A DNA stretch of 5,708 bases from contig JAGHCO010000185.1 of assembly GCA_021160405.1 (NCBI GenBank), positions 1-5,708 of the forward strand, written 5' to 3'. Below, one piece after another: positions 1-5,622 of this stretch (positions within the stretch are counted from its first letter, which is position 1; the number at the start of each line of letters is the position of its first letter). Under the pieces are notes generated by a model. That model was not told the origin of the DNA. It did no database searches and saw only the letters and a program-made list of their open reading frames with translations. A program made the position numbers and the translations under genes. The DNA comes from Candidatus Aerophobota bacterium (GTDB lineage Bacteria; Aerophobota; Aerophobia; Aerophobales; JAGHCO01).

Positions 1-94
1 AACTGGAAAGAGTGTTTTACAATTTGCACTGGATGCGGGTTTAGGCGGCAGAAACCCGCAGGGTTTTGGCATGATAGAAGTGGCAGGTAAGTAG
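1..94 (+). CDS. cas6: Cas6 crRNA-processing endoribonuclease, C-terminal end (partial)
   Basis: The left edge cuts this gene; only the last 30 codons are present, with reading frame from base 2 and a TAG stop at 92-94. The visible protein contains GLGGRNPQGFGMIEV followed by a short tail and stop. This matches the glycine-rich loop (G-x-G-x-x-N-x-x-G-F-G-M) that closes the second ferredoxin-like (RAMP) fold of Cas6 proteins, where it contacts the repeat RNA. Cas6 cuts the CRISPR precursor RNA within each repeat to give mature crRNAs. Its position directly before cas3' and a Cascade gene set supports the call. The catalytic residues lie upstream of the window and cannot be judged. Another RAMP protein (a Cas5 or Cas7) would be the alternative, but this loop at the very C-terminus is characteristic of Cas6. 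Confidence 0.85.
   Translation, partial: TGKSVLQFALDAGLGGRNPQGFGMIEVAGK
34..60 (+). other. Perfect 9-bp inverted repeat inside the cas6 3' end
   Basis: TGCGGGTTT (34-42) and AAACCCGCA (52-60) are perfect reverse complements around a 9-nt loop, giving a GC-rich RNA hairpin in otherwise AT-rich DNA. It lies over the codons of the Cas6 glycine-rich loop. No T-run follows it, so it is not an intrinsic terminator. It may simply follow from the codons; any function is unproven. Confidence 0.4.
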
Positions 95-110
95 GATTTT
101 AATTGACGAA

Positions 111-1736
111 TTGTGCAGATTTGTTTATAGTGAAGTAGTGAGCATCAGCAATTTTTATAAGAATTATTTTGACATTTCTGTTCCTTATACTCATCAAATT
201 CAGGTTTGGAAGACAATTGAAAAGGGGAAATATCCTATCCTCTTAAAAGCTCCCACAGGTTCCGGGAAAACTGAGGCAGTTGTATCTCCCTTTTTATCCC
301 AATTTATAGAGAATAAGTTTTCAATTGCTCCTCGGCTTATTTATGTACTCCCTATGAGAGTTTTGGTTAACTCTATCGCCGCTCGGATAACAGGATATGC
401 ACAAAAGGTCTCAAAAAATATATCAGTGGGAATCCAGCATGGAGAGTCTCCTAACGCACCGTTTTTCATTGATGACATAGTAGTAACAACGCTGGATCAA
501 TTTATATATGGATATGCAAGAGCAAGTAATCAAGTTGGACATCATCTTGATATTCCAGCAGGAGCTATAGCTTCATCACTTATAGTGTTTGATGAGGCAC
601 ATATGTATAGAGATGGATTTACTTTTTCTATAATGCGAGCAATGTTTGAAATATTGCATAATGCAAATATTCCTTTCGTGGTGATGACAGCTACTATGCC
701 TGAATCTTTGGAGAAAAGTTTATTTGAAAACATAAAGCCTGAAGAAAGTCAAAAAGTTGTCTCTGCTGGTTTTAATTTAGATAATCAACTGGATATTTCT
801 ATTGAAAAGGAGCCTATTTACAAAGACAATGAAGTAAACATATCTAATGCTCTTTTAGATAAAATTGGAAATAAAAAAACACTCATTGTTCTAAATCAGG
901 TAAAACGTGCCCAAGAAGTTTATAAGGAGCTAAAGAGACAACTTGATTTTGGCAATGATGAAATAATCCTCCTTCATTCAAGATTTACAGTGAAAGATAA
1001 AAAAGAACATGAAAATTGTGCTATAAAACTTCTGAAAAATAAGAAAAGAGGGGTTATTGTATCAACTCAGGTATTAGAGGTTGGGATGGATTTTTCAGCA
1101 GATTTGTTGCTTACAGAACTTGCTCCTGCTGATTCACTTGTGCAAAGGGCAGGAAGGTGTGCGAGATACAAAAATGAAAAAGGAGAAATAATAATTTTCC
1201 CTGTAGAAGATGGAAAAGGACATTTACCCTACGAAAAGAATCACTTAGAAAAAACTATTGGGTGGCTGGAAAAAAATAAGAGTTTCAACATAAAAGATTT
1301 CTCGGAAGTTTCCAAATTTGTTGACATACTTGACTATAAGGCAGATGATTATGCGGCAAGAGATTCTTTAATTGACCTTTATGAGTCAGTTTTATACGCA
1401 GATACAAGACCACAGAATATACAGGTGAGAGAGGGCAAGTCGGTTAATTTGTTTATGGTTGACTTCGCTAAAGGTGAGGGAAAGAAAAAAGAAGAAATAA
1501 TACGAGACGCTGTTATGAAAACGGAATACAAAGAGAATTCTATTACTGTTGACATAAAAACAGCTTGGGGGCTTATCAAGAAAGGAATTCCTTTATTAGA
1601 ATGGGATTGGAGTAAAGAAAAAAGTGAAAAGAGAGAAAAAGAAGTAGCAATTGTTCCTTTTAAAACCTACATTCTTGAAAGCAGTAATTACGACTCAGAA
1701 ATAGGAGTTAAGAATGATGAATCCTTTATTATCTAG
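111..1736 (+). CDS. cas3': Cas3' superfamily 2 helicase (stand-alone CRISPR interference helicase)
   Basis: This is the ATP-dependent 3'-5' DNA helicase subunit of CRISPR interference, which unwinds target DNA after Cascade forms the R-loop. All SF2 motifs are visible in the 541 residues: a Q-like motif (YTHQIQVW, 26-33), motif I/Walker A (APTGSGKTEA, 47-56), Ia (PMRVLVNSI, 81-89), Ib (VTTLDQF, 125-131), II (DEAH, 161-164), III (TAT, 193-195), IV region (LIVLNQVKRA, 258-267), V (STQVLEVGMDFSAD, 318-331) and VI (QRAGRCAR, 345-352). About 190 residues follow as a C-terminal region. No HD nuclease domain is fused; it is the next gene, whose start overlaps this one by 23 nt. The start is uncertain because no in-frame ATG precedes Walker A. 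TTG at 111 and GTG at 138 are the candidates, and neither has a well-spaced SD (AGGA at 93-96 is 14 nt from the TTG). GTG would remove only nine residues. Confidence 0.93.
   Translation: MCRFVYSEVVSISNFYKNYFDISVPYTHQIQVWKTIEKGKYPILLKAPTGSGKTEAVVSPFLSQFIENKFSIAPRLIYVLPMRVLVNSIAARITGYAQKVSKNISVGIQHGESPNAPFFIDDIVVTTLDQFIYGYARASNQVGHHLDIPAGAIASSLIVFDEAHMYRDGFTFSIMRAMFEILHNANIPFVVMTATMPESLEKSLFENIKPEESQKVVSAGFNLDNQLDISIEKEPIYKDNEVNISNALLDKIGNKKTLIVLNQVKRAQEVYKELKRQLDFGNDEIILLHSRFTVKDKKEHENCAIKLLKNKKRGVIVSTQVLEVGMDFSADLLLTELAPADSLVQRAGRCARYKNEKGEIIIFPVEDGKGHLPYEKNHLEKTIGWLEKNKSFNIKDFSEVSKFVDILDYKADDYAARDSLIDLYESVLYADTRPQNIQVREGKSVNLFMVDFAKGEGKKKEEIIRDAVMKTEYKENSITVDIKTAWGLIKKGIPLLEWDWSKEKSEKREKEVAIVPFKTYILESSNYDSEIGVKNDESFII
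1703..1707 (+). promoter_or_regulatory. Ribosome binding site for cas3''
   Basis: AGGAG lies inside the 3' end of cas3', 6 nt before ATG 1714 and 9 nt before a second in-frame ATG at 1717. Either could be used; the products differ by one methionine. Confidence 0.6.
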
Positions 1737-2430
1737 TCCTGACGAGGAATATATAAAACATATTAAAAGAGTTAAAGAACAATTTGATATTATTTATCCT
1801 GTCTTTGAGTCTAATTTAGCAAGGATTCTACCTTTTGAGAATATTCAAGACGCTTTATGTAAAATGATAGTTTTTCATGACCTTGGTAAACTTACTAAAA
1901 GATGGCAAGAAAGAGTTATTACTAATTCACGAAATCCTGCTCATGCTCCTATTGGTGGCGCATATCTTTATAAGATATTGCCAAAAGAGTTAAGAGAACC
2001 AATTAGTTTTGCTGTAGCAATACACCATTCTGATAGAGGCCTTTTAGGCGATAACATTGAGAAACCAGATGTCCAGGCAATAAATGATAGGATTGTAGAT
2101 TATTCAACCAATATAATAAACTGGGATGAACGAGTAGAAGTTCTTGGAGACGAATACTTTCCTCAAGAAGTTAGAAACCTAAATATTACCGACCTTAAAG
2201 AAATGGCAAGGGGATTAAGGTTATGGTCAAGAGGATGCGGTTTAATAGAACAACATACAAGAAGAATTCAAATGTCTTTAGTCCATCATATTCTTAAACT
2301 ATGTGATATTTCTGCTGCTTCTGAAAGAGAAGAATACAGAAAAGAACCAGACAATCCTTTTGGAGGATGGCTGATGGTGAAAAAGATAAAGGAGTATATG
2401 GATAGCGTGAAAGAGAGAATAGCAGAATGA
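1714..2430 (+). CDS. cas3'': Cas3'' HD-domain nuclease (stand-alone)
   Basis: This is the metal-dependent HD nuclease that cuts the displaced strand of target DNA, working with the Cas3' helicase encoded just upstream. The 238-residue length suits a free HD domain. Visible HD-family ligands are a probable first His (H16), the His-Asp pair in FHDLGK (H55, D56, with conserved K59), H77 in NPAHAPIGG, the double His in AIHHSD (H104, H105) and a likely final Asp (D198 in LKLCDISAA). The HD core is therefore complete and looks active. The gene starts 23 nt before the end of cas3' and ends by ATGA overlap with cas8, so it is translationally coupled on both sides. Split helicase and HD genes are typical of subtype I-A, where both parts are reported to associate with Cascade rather than being recruited as one Cas3 chain. 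Confidence 0.92.
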   Translation: MMNPLLSSPDEEYIKHIKRVKEQFDIIYPVFESNLARILPFENIQDALCKMIVFHDLGKLTKRWQERVITNSRNPAHAPIGGAYLYKILPKELREPISFAVAIHHSDRGLLGDNIEKPDVQAINDRIVDYSTNIINWDERVEVLGDEYFPQEVRNLNITDLKEMARGLRLWSRGCGLIEQHTRRIQMSLVHHILKLCDISAASEREEYRKEPDNPFGGWLMVKKIKEYMDSVKERIAE

Positions 2431-3857
2431 GCGAAAAGATAATCTTATATACCCCAGCCACAGGATTTCCTGACTTGGAAGCAAAGATTGCTTATGGACT
2501 TGCAAGAGTAGGAATAGAAGCCTTTGAGTGTGAGAAAGTGAGAATTAAGCCTTTTGCTGGATATTATGCTGTTGAAATGGAAGGGGATATGAAGATATTA
2601 AATGATGTTTTTAAATTATTGTGTAATAGGCTTCTTCAATCCGAATATATCTTTTTAAATACTCCTGGGATAAAAAGGAGTGGGAAGCAAGGAGAAAAGG
2701 GATGGAATTTACTGGCAAGAGAAGATGAAAAGCATCAATTAGATAAATATCTCAAATTTTCTTTCTCTATGAAAAATGAGGCAGGAGAGCCTGTTTGTAA
2801 TCATGAGGGCAGCAAAATCGGTGTCCAGATAGGTTTCTCTGCAGGAACTTCATACCATCAAAGTAGAGATAAAATAGATACTCAAAAAGATAAAAGAGGA
2901 CTTCATCGTCCAACTTCTCCTAAAAAATTATGTAAAACATGTGGATTGCTTGCCACGCTCGGAATGTGGTTTGCTTCGTTTATCTTTAATATCAAAGAAA
3001 AAGAAGTTATGGTAATTCCAATTCCTGAAGATGTAATTACAGGAGCAGATTTGGAACGGATTTTTTCAGTACAACATCATTTACGAAGGGACTTCTTACC
3101 TGCAGATATTCCTTCTACTTTAATTCCTCTTGTTTTTCTTTCTAAGATACCTTCTACAACTGAAATGTTTAGGGATTTTAAGTTATTTATCGCATTGCTT
3201 GTGAGACAAGCACAAGTATACCATATTGATAGTATTTCTCTTATAGCCATCAGCGACTATTTAAAATTTCTTGAAAATCCTTATAATACAGCATCAGTTG
3301 ATAGGATGCTACAAAAAGAAGCTTTTGGAGCTTTACAAGAATTGAATAAGGTTATTTACTATAAAAATTTGTCTTTGTTATTATCTTTCCCCCGTCTTTA
3401 TGTTCAAGAAACATCAACCGATAATTTTGTAAATCTTTTATATCCAGAAACATCAAGATATTTTTTAAAGGAGGTGGCTATGATAAAGCCAGAAATTATT
3501 GAGAATGAAGCTATAGGTAGTGTGGCTCGCACTCTGCGATATTTTATAAGAGATAAAAAGTACCACTATGCAGATGATATACGAAACGCTCGTAAGGATT
3601 CAAAGGACTTTGAGGAGACAATTGTAAAGATGTTGAGAGAGGCTGAACTTAGAAGGGTTCAAGAAGAGGAGAAGAAAAAAGCAGGTAAAGAGCATAAGTT
3701 TGTAAATATACCCAATGAGAAGGAAATAAAAGAACTGTTCCAGTTAGCAAACAAAAACTTTGATGAGGTAAAAACTGCTCTTGTAATAATTGCTTTTTCT
3801 TTTCCTACAAAGGGAAAAGAAGAACTTGAAATAAAAGAGGAGGTGCAAAATGCTTAA
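2427..3857 (+). CDS. cas8a2: Cas8 large subunit of Cascade, Cas8a2/Csa4-like
   Basis: This 476-residue protein fills the large-subunit position between the cas3 genes and cas7-cas5. Large subunits recognise the PAM and start target unwinding. The N-terminus (ILYTPATGFPDLEAKIAYGL, 6-25) resembles my recollection of Csa4/Cas8a2 proteins, but Cas8 families diverge strongly and no profile was run. A CxxC (C169, C172) with C124 and H126 could bind zinc. Residues from about 350 to the end form a charged, probably helical segment with a Glu/Lys-rich stretch (about 403-424) and look like a small-subunit (Cas11) domain. The start ATG lies in an ATGA overlap with cas3'' and has only a weak purine-rich SD (GAGAGAA), so it probably depends on coupling. 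The 3' third holds a strong internal SD and in-frame ATG (see 3480-3857). Cas8b-type is the main alternative. Confidence 0.8.
   Translation: MSEKIILYTPATGFPDLEAKIAYGLARVGIEAFECEKVRIKPFAGYYAVEMEGDMKILNDVFKLLCNRLLQSEYIFLNTPGIKRSGKQGEKGWNLLAREDEKHQLDKYLKFSFSMKNEAGEPVCNHEGSKIGVQIGFSAGTSYHQSRDKIDTQKDKRGLHRPTSPKKLCKTCGLLATLGMWFASFIFNIKEKEVMVIPIPEDVITGADLERIFSVQHHLRRDFLPADIPSTLIPLVFLSKIPSTTEMFRDFKLFIALLVRQAQVYHIDSISLIAISDYLKFLENPYNTASVDRMLQKEAFGALQELNKVIYYKNLSLLLSFPRLYVQETSTDNFVNLLYPETSRYFLKEVAMIKPEIIENEAIGSVARTLRYFIRDKKYHYADDIRNARKDSKDFEETIVKMLREAELRRVQEEEKKKAGKEHKFVNIPNEKEIKELFQLANKNFDEVKTALVIIAFSFPTKGKEELEIKEEVQNA
3467..3476 (+). promoter_or_regulatory. Strong internal ribosome binding site within cas8
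   Basis: AAAGGAGGTG is a 10-nt perfect match to the usual 16S rRNA anti-SD tail. The AGGAGG core (3469-3474) ends 5 nt before the in-frame ATG at 3480. It is as strong as the cas7 site and far stronger than cas8's own. It is encoded by Lys-Glu-Val codons AAG GAG GTG. Confidence 0.75.
3480..3857 (+). CDS. cas11: Putative Cas11 small subunit translated from inside cas8
   Basis: This in-frame ATG is codon 352 of cas8. Starting there gives a separate 125-residue protein (begins MIKPEIIENEA) that shares its stop with Cas8. Evidence for independent translation is the 10-nt SD at the right distance, the absence of any free csa5 gene, and a product size typical of Cascade small subunits. The sequence is strongly charged, with an amphipathic look (GSVARTLRYFIRDKKY; a Glu/Lys-rich stretch around product residues 52-73), and fits an alpha-helical bundle. 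Small subunits line the Cascade belly and stabilise the non-target strand and R-loop. Internal Cas11 start sites inside cas8 or cas10d are known for subtypes I-B, I-C and I-D; their use in this I-A-like locus is inference. The alternative is that the segment acts only as the C-terminal domain of Cas8. Confidence 0.62.
   Translation: MIKPEIIENEAIGSVARTLRYFIRDKKYHYADDIRNARKDSKDFEETIVKMLREAELRRVQEEEKKKAGKEHKFVNIPNEKEIKELFQLANKNFDEVKTALVIIAFSFPTKGKEELEIKEEVQNA
3837..3845 (+). promoter_or_regulatory. Strong ribosome binding site for cas7
   Basis: GAGGAGGTG sits in the last codons of cas8, with its AGGAGG core (3838-3843) 6 nt before the cas7 ATG at 3850. This supports high translation of the multi-copy backbone subunit. 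Confidence 0.75.
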
Positions 3858-4824
3858 ATACGTGACTTTTGGGGTAAAAGTGCAACTTAATGTGCACGAC
3901 CTCAATAATGAGGCAGTAGCAGGTAATGTCACGGACATAAGAATTATGGATTTTCTTGATGAAAATGGTGAAAAGCGGGAAGCTCCCGCAGTATCAGGTA
4001 GAATGCTTAAACACTGGCATTATGAAGCCATGCGACATCTTATACTAAATGGCGGATATTCTTCTTTACCTCTTTGTAATGGATGCAGAATGGGAGAACC
4101 TATTAGACCTGGAGATGTTAGAAGTGAAACTTTAGTTCAAATAGCACGGCCAGAAGGAAATTCTGTATCTGTTTGCACCATTTGTGATATTCATGGCTAT
4201 CTTATTGCTCAGGGAGCTCAACAGGAAGGTGAACGCGGAGCCTCTGCGAGAAGAACCTCACGAGCTATGTTCTCATGGCTGATGCCTGTTTTGGGAACTG
4301 ATTTTTCTTCAAAGCAGGTAGTTCATACAAGAGTGTCACAGCAACAAGCTATGGCTGAGGGAGAAGGTGCGGCTCAAATGATATTTAACAAATCCTATGC
4401 TTCCGGTATTTATGCCTTTGTCTCTGCTCTTGATGTAGAAAGAATTGGATTGGTGGAGTTGAACTTAGGAACTAATAAACCCTATGCTATTGAAGACTCT
4501 GACCGCAAGCAAAGAGCCAAAGTTGCTATAGAGGCTTATCGTTATCTTATTTCTGGACAGATGGGAGCCTCACTCTCACACGCTATTCCACATACACAGC
4601 CTATTGAAATTCTAGCAGCATATTCTGAAACCTCACCACTACCATTTCCTATCTCACCTATCTACAACGATTATATTAAAGAATATAAAGGACTCGTTCC
4701 CAACAATACGAGTATTCTTCTCTGGAATCAAACAGATGAAAAGGTTGAAGGGGTTACAATGAAGTCCACTATCAATGAGGTTTTTGCCGAGATACTGGAC
4801 AAACTTGCCAGTGAAGAAAAATGA
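3850..4824 (+). CDS. cas7: Cas7 Cascade backbone subunit, DevR/Csa2 family
   Basis: Cas7 polymerises along the crRNA spacer to form the helical Cascade backbone. The 324-residue protein has a RAMP-type N-terminus (VTFGVKVQLNVHDLNNEA) followed by the conserved APAVSGRMLKHW segment (46-56), where the family has its P-x-(I/V)-S-G-(x)n-R motif. Further family-like segments are ARRTSRAMFSWLMPVLGTDF (133-152), VVHTRVS (157-163) and NKSYASGIYAFVSALDVERIG (from 180), the last matching the DevR pattern S-G-x-Y-x-F before a beta strand. Two CxxC pairs (C76/C79 and C109/C112) form a potential zinc site. The start is well fixed by the strong SD at 3837-3845. The gene overlaps cas8 by 8 nt and cas5 by an ATGA. 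Placement with Csa2 (I-A) is more likely than with the I-B Cas7 group, but this is by eye. Confidence 0.9.
   Translation: MLKYVTFGVKVQLNVHDLNNEAVAGNVTDIRIMDFLDENGEKREAPAVSGRMLKHWHYEAMRHLILNGGYSSLPLCNGCRMGEPIRPGDVRSETLVQIARPEGNSVSVCTICDIHGYLIAQGAQQEGERGASARRTSRAMFSWLMPVLGTDFSSKQVVHTRVSQQQAMAEGEGAAQMIFNKSYASGIYAFVSALDVERIGLVELNLGTNKPYAIEDSDRKQRAKVAIEAYRYLISGQMGASLSHAIPHTQPIEILAAYSETSPLPFPISPIYNDYIKEYKGLVPNNTSILLWNQTDEKVEGVTMKSTINEVFAEILDKLASEEK
3975..3989 (+). other. GC-rich 6-bp hairpin early in cas7
   Basis: GCGGGA (3975-3980) and TCCCGC (3984-3989) are perfect complements around the 3-nt loop AGC. The hairpin lies about 125 nt after the cas7 start, over codons for the Arg-Glu-Ala-Pro-Ala segment. 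It is a compact GC island in an AT-rich gene and has no T-run after it. Function unknown; it may be chance from the conserved residues. Confidence 0.35.
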
Positions 4825-5600
4825 AAGCCATAGCACTCACAATTAGGCTGGATTCACTTTATTCTATAAGGATTCCTTATACATGGCAGTCAGCACTTGC
4901 TTATCCACTTCCGCCTCCGTCTACAATAATTGGTATGCTGACAAATGCTTTACAAAGATATAAGAATGATAAACCTCCTCTCTATTATCTTGATAAAGTG
5001 GAGGAAAATGTGATATGGGCAGGAGCAAGACTTCGACTTCTATCGCCTGCTGTAGTAAAAAGTTACACTACTTCTGCCATTACAAAATGGGAGGTAGAAC
5101 TTGGAGGCAAATCTACTAACGCTTTAGGAAGACAGTATGTCTTTACAAAGAATGTTGAAGTGGTAGCTGTGATAGATGAAGAGACCTTTGCTCAAGAATT
5201 GGTAAACATTTTACCAAGTGTTCCTATAACCTGTGGGGACAGCGAATCCATTGCAACGGTAGAAAATATTAAACCTCTTTTAGAAACCAAGTTGCGAGAA
5301 TTTCCCCCTGATACAGTCTTTGAAACTGAATTTCCAATTCCTTTCAATCTTCAAAAGATAGAAATCATTGAAGGTTCTGGACGCCTTTATTTAGTTCACG
5401 AAAGATGCAAGAAAAGAGGCAAAGAATTTCCTCTGGTAAATTATCTTTTTCCATTGAGAGAAGAAAACAACATCTTACATCCTACAAAGTTTACAATTAG
5501 AATTAAACAACCAGTCTTTATATTAGAGATTGAGGATGTGGGAAAGGTAATTTCTGTGCCTAAAGATGTTCTTGATTCTTTAAGAGAAACGGCGATATAA
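4821..5600 (+). CDS. cas5: Cas5 Cascade subunit (Cas5a-like)
   Basis: Cas5 binds the 5' handle of the crRNA and caps the Cas7 filament next to Cas8. The 259-residue protein begins with a RAMP-like strand (IALTIRLDSLYSIRIPYTWQ), then the family hallmark PLPPPSTIIGML (29-40), and later ITCGDSESIATVENI (136-150), which matches the Cas5 G-(D/x)-S-E-S segment. Because the locus has a separate cas6, this Cas5 need not process crRNA. The start is set by an ATGA overlap with cas7; the SD (GTGAAG, 4811-4816) is weak, so translation is probably coupled to cas7. Length and motifs agree with the Cas5 of subtype I-A, though the Cas5 of I-B is close. No truncation or frameshift is seen. Confidence 0.9.
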   Translation: MKAIALTIRLDSLYSIRIPYTWQSALAYPLPPPSTIIGMLTNALQRYKNDKPPLYYLDKVEENVIWAGARLRLLSPAVVKSYTTSAITKWEVELGGKSTNALGRQYVFTKNVEVVAVIDEETFAQELVNILPSVPITCGDSESIATVENIKPLLETKLREFPPDTVFETEFPIPFNLQKIEIIEGSGRLYLVHERCKKRGKEFPLVNYLFPLREENNILHPTKFTIRIKQPVFILEIEDVGKVISVPKDVLDSLRETAI

Positions 5601-5604
5601 TTCC

Positions 5605-5612
5605 AAAGGGAG
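5605..5612 (+). promoter_or_regulatory. Ribosome binding site deciding the cas4 TTG start
   Basis: AAAGGGAG in the 22-nt cas5-cas4 spacer ends 10 nt before TTG 5623. No ATG occurs in this frame between the upstream stop (5581-5583) and the conserved Cas4 N-terminal motif, so TTG is the best start. Confidence 0.6.
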
Positions 5613-5622
5613 ATTTTTTAAA

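Noticed and set aside
1075..1088. AGAGG-TTGGG-ATG inside cas3', possible internal start at codon 326
   Set aside because: The residues are helicase motif V, a conserved protein sequence; the SD is weak and the product would be a broken helicase lobe.
2362..2400. Two SD-ATG pairs (GGAGG with ATG 2374; AAAGGAG with ATG 2398) at the end of cas3''
   Set aside because: Both are in frame with cas3'' and would give only 18 and 10 residues. They show that SD-like purine runs with a nearby ATG occur by chance here, though none matches the 10-nt site in cas8.
3461..3470. T6-A3-G run in cas8 as a programmed frameshift site
   Set aside because: The cas8 frame is continuous across it, and the following bases are better explained as an SD.
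3744..3938. Minus-strand open frame of 64 codons across the cas8/cas7 junction, and other short minus-strand frames
   Set aside because: They lie opposite well-supported cas genes, lack convincing RBS, and show no recognisable domain; they are shadows of the + strand codons.
4692..4713. ACTCGT / ACGAGT inverted repeat in cas7
   Set aside because: Six bp with a 10-nt loop inside a coding region is expected by chance; no T-run follows.
5601..5622. Terminator or promoter between cas5 and cas4
   Set aside because: Only 22 nt with an SD and no stem; no -10/-35 or hairpin is visible.
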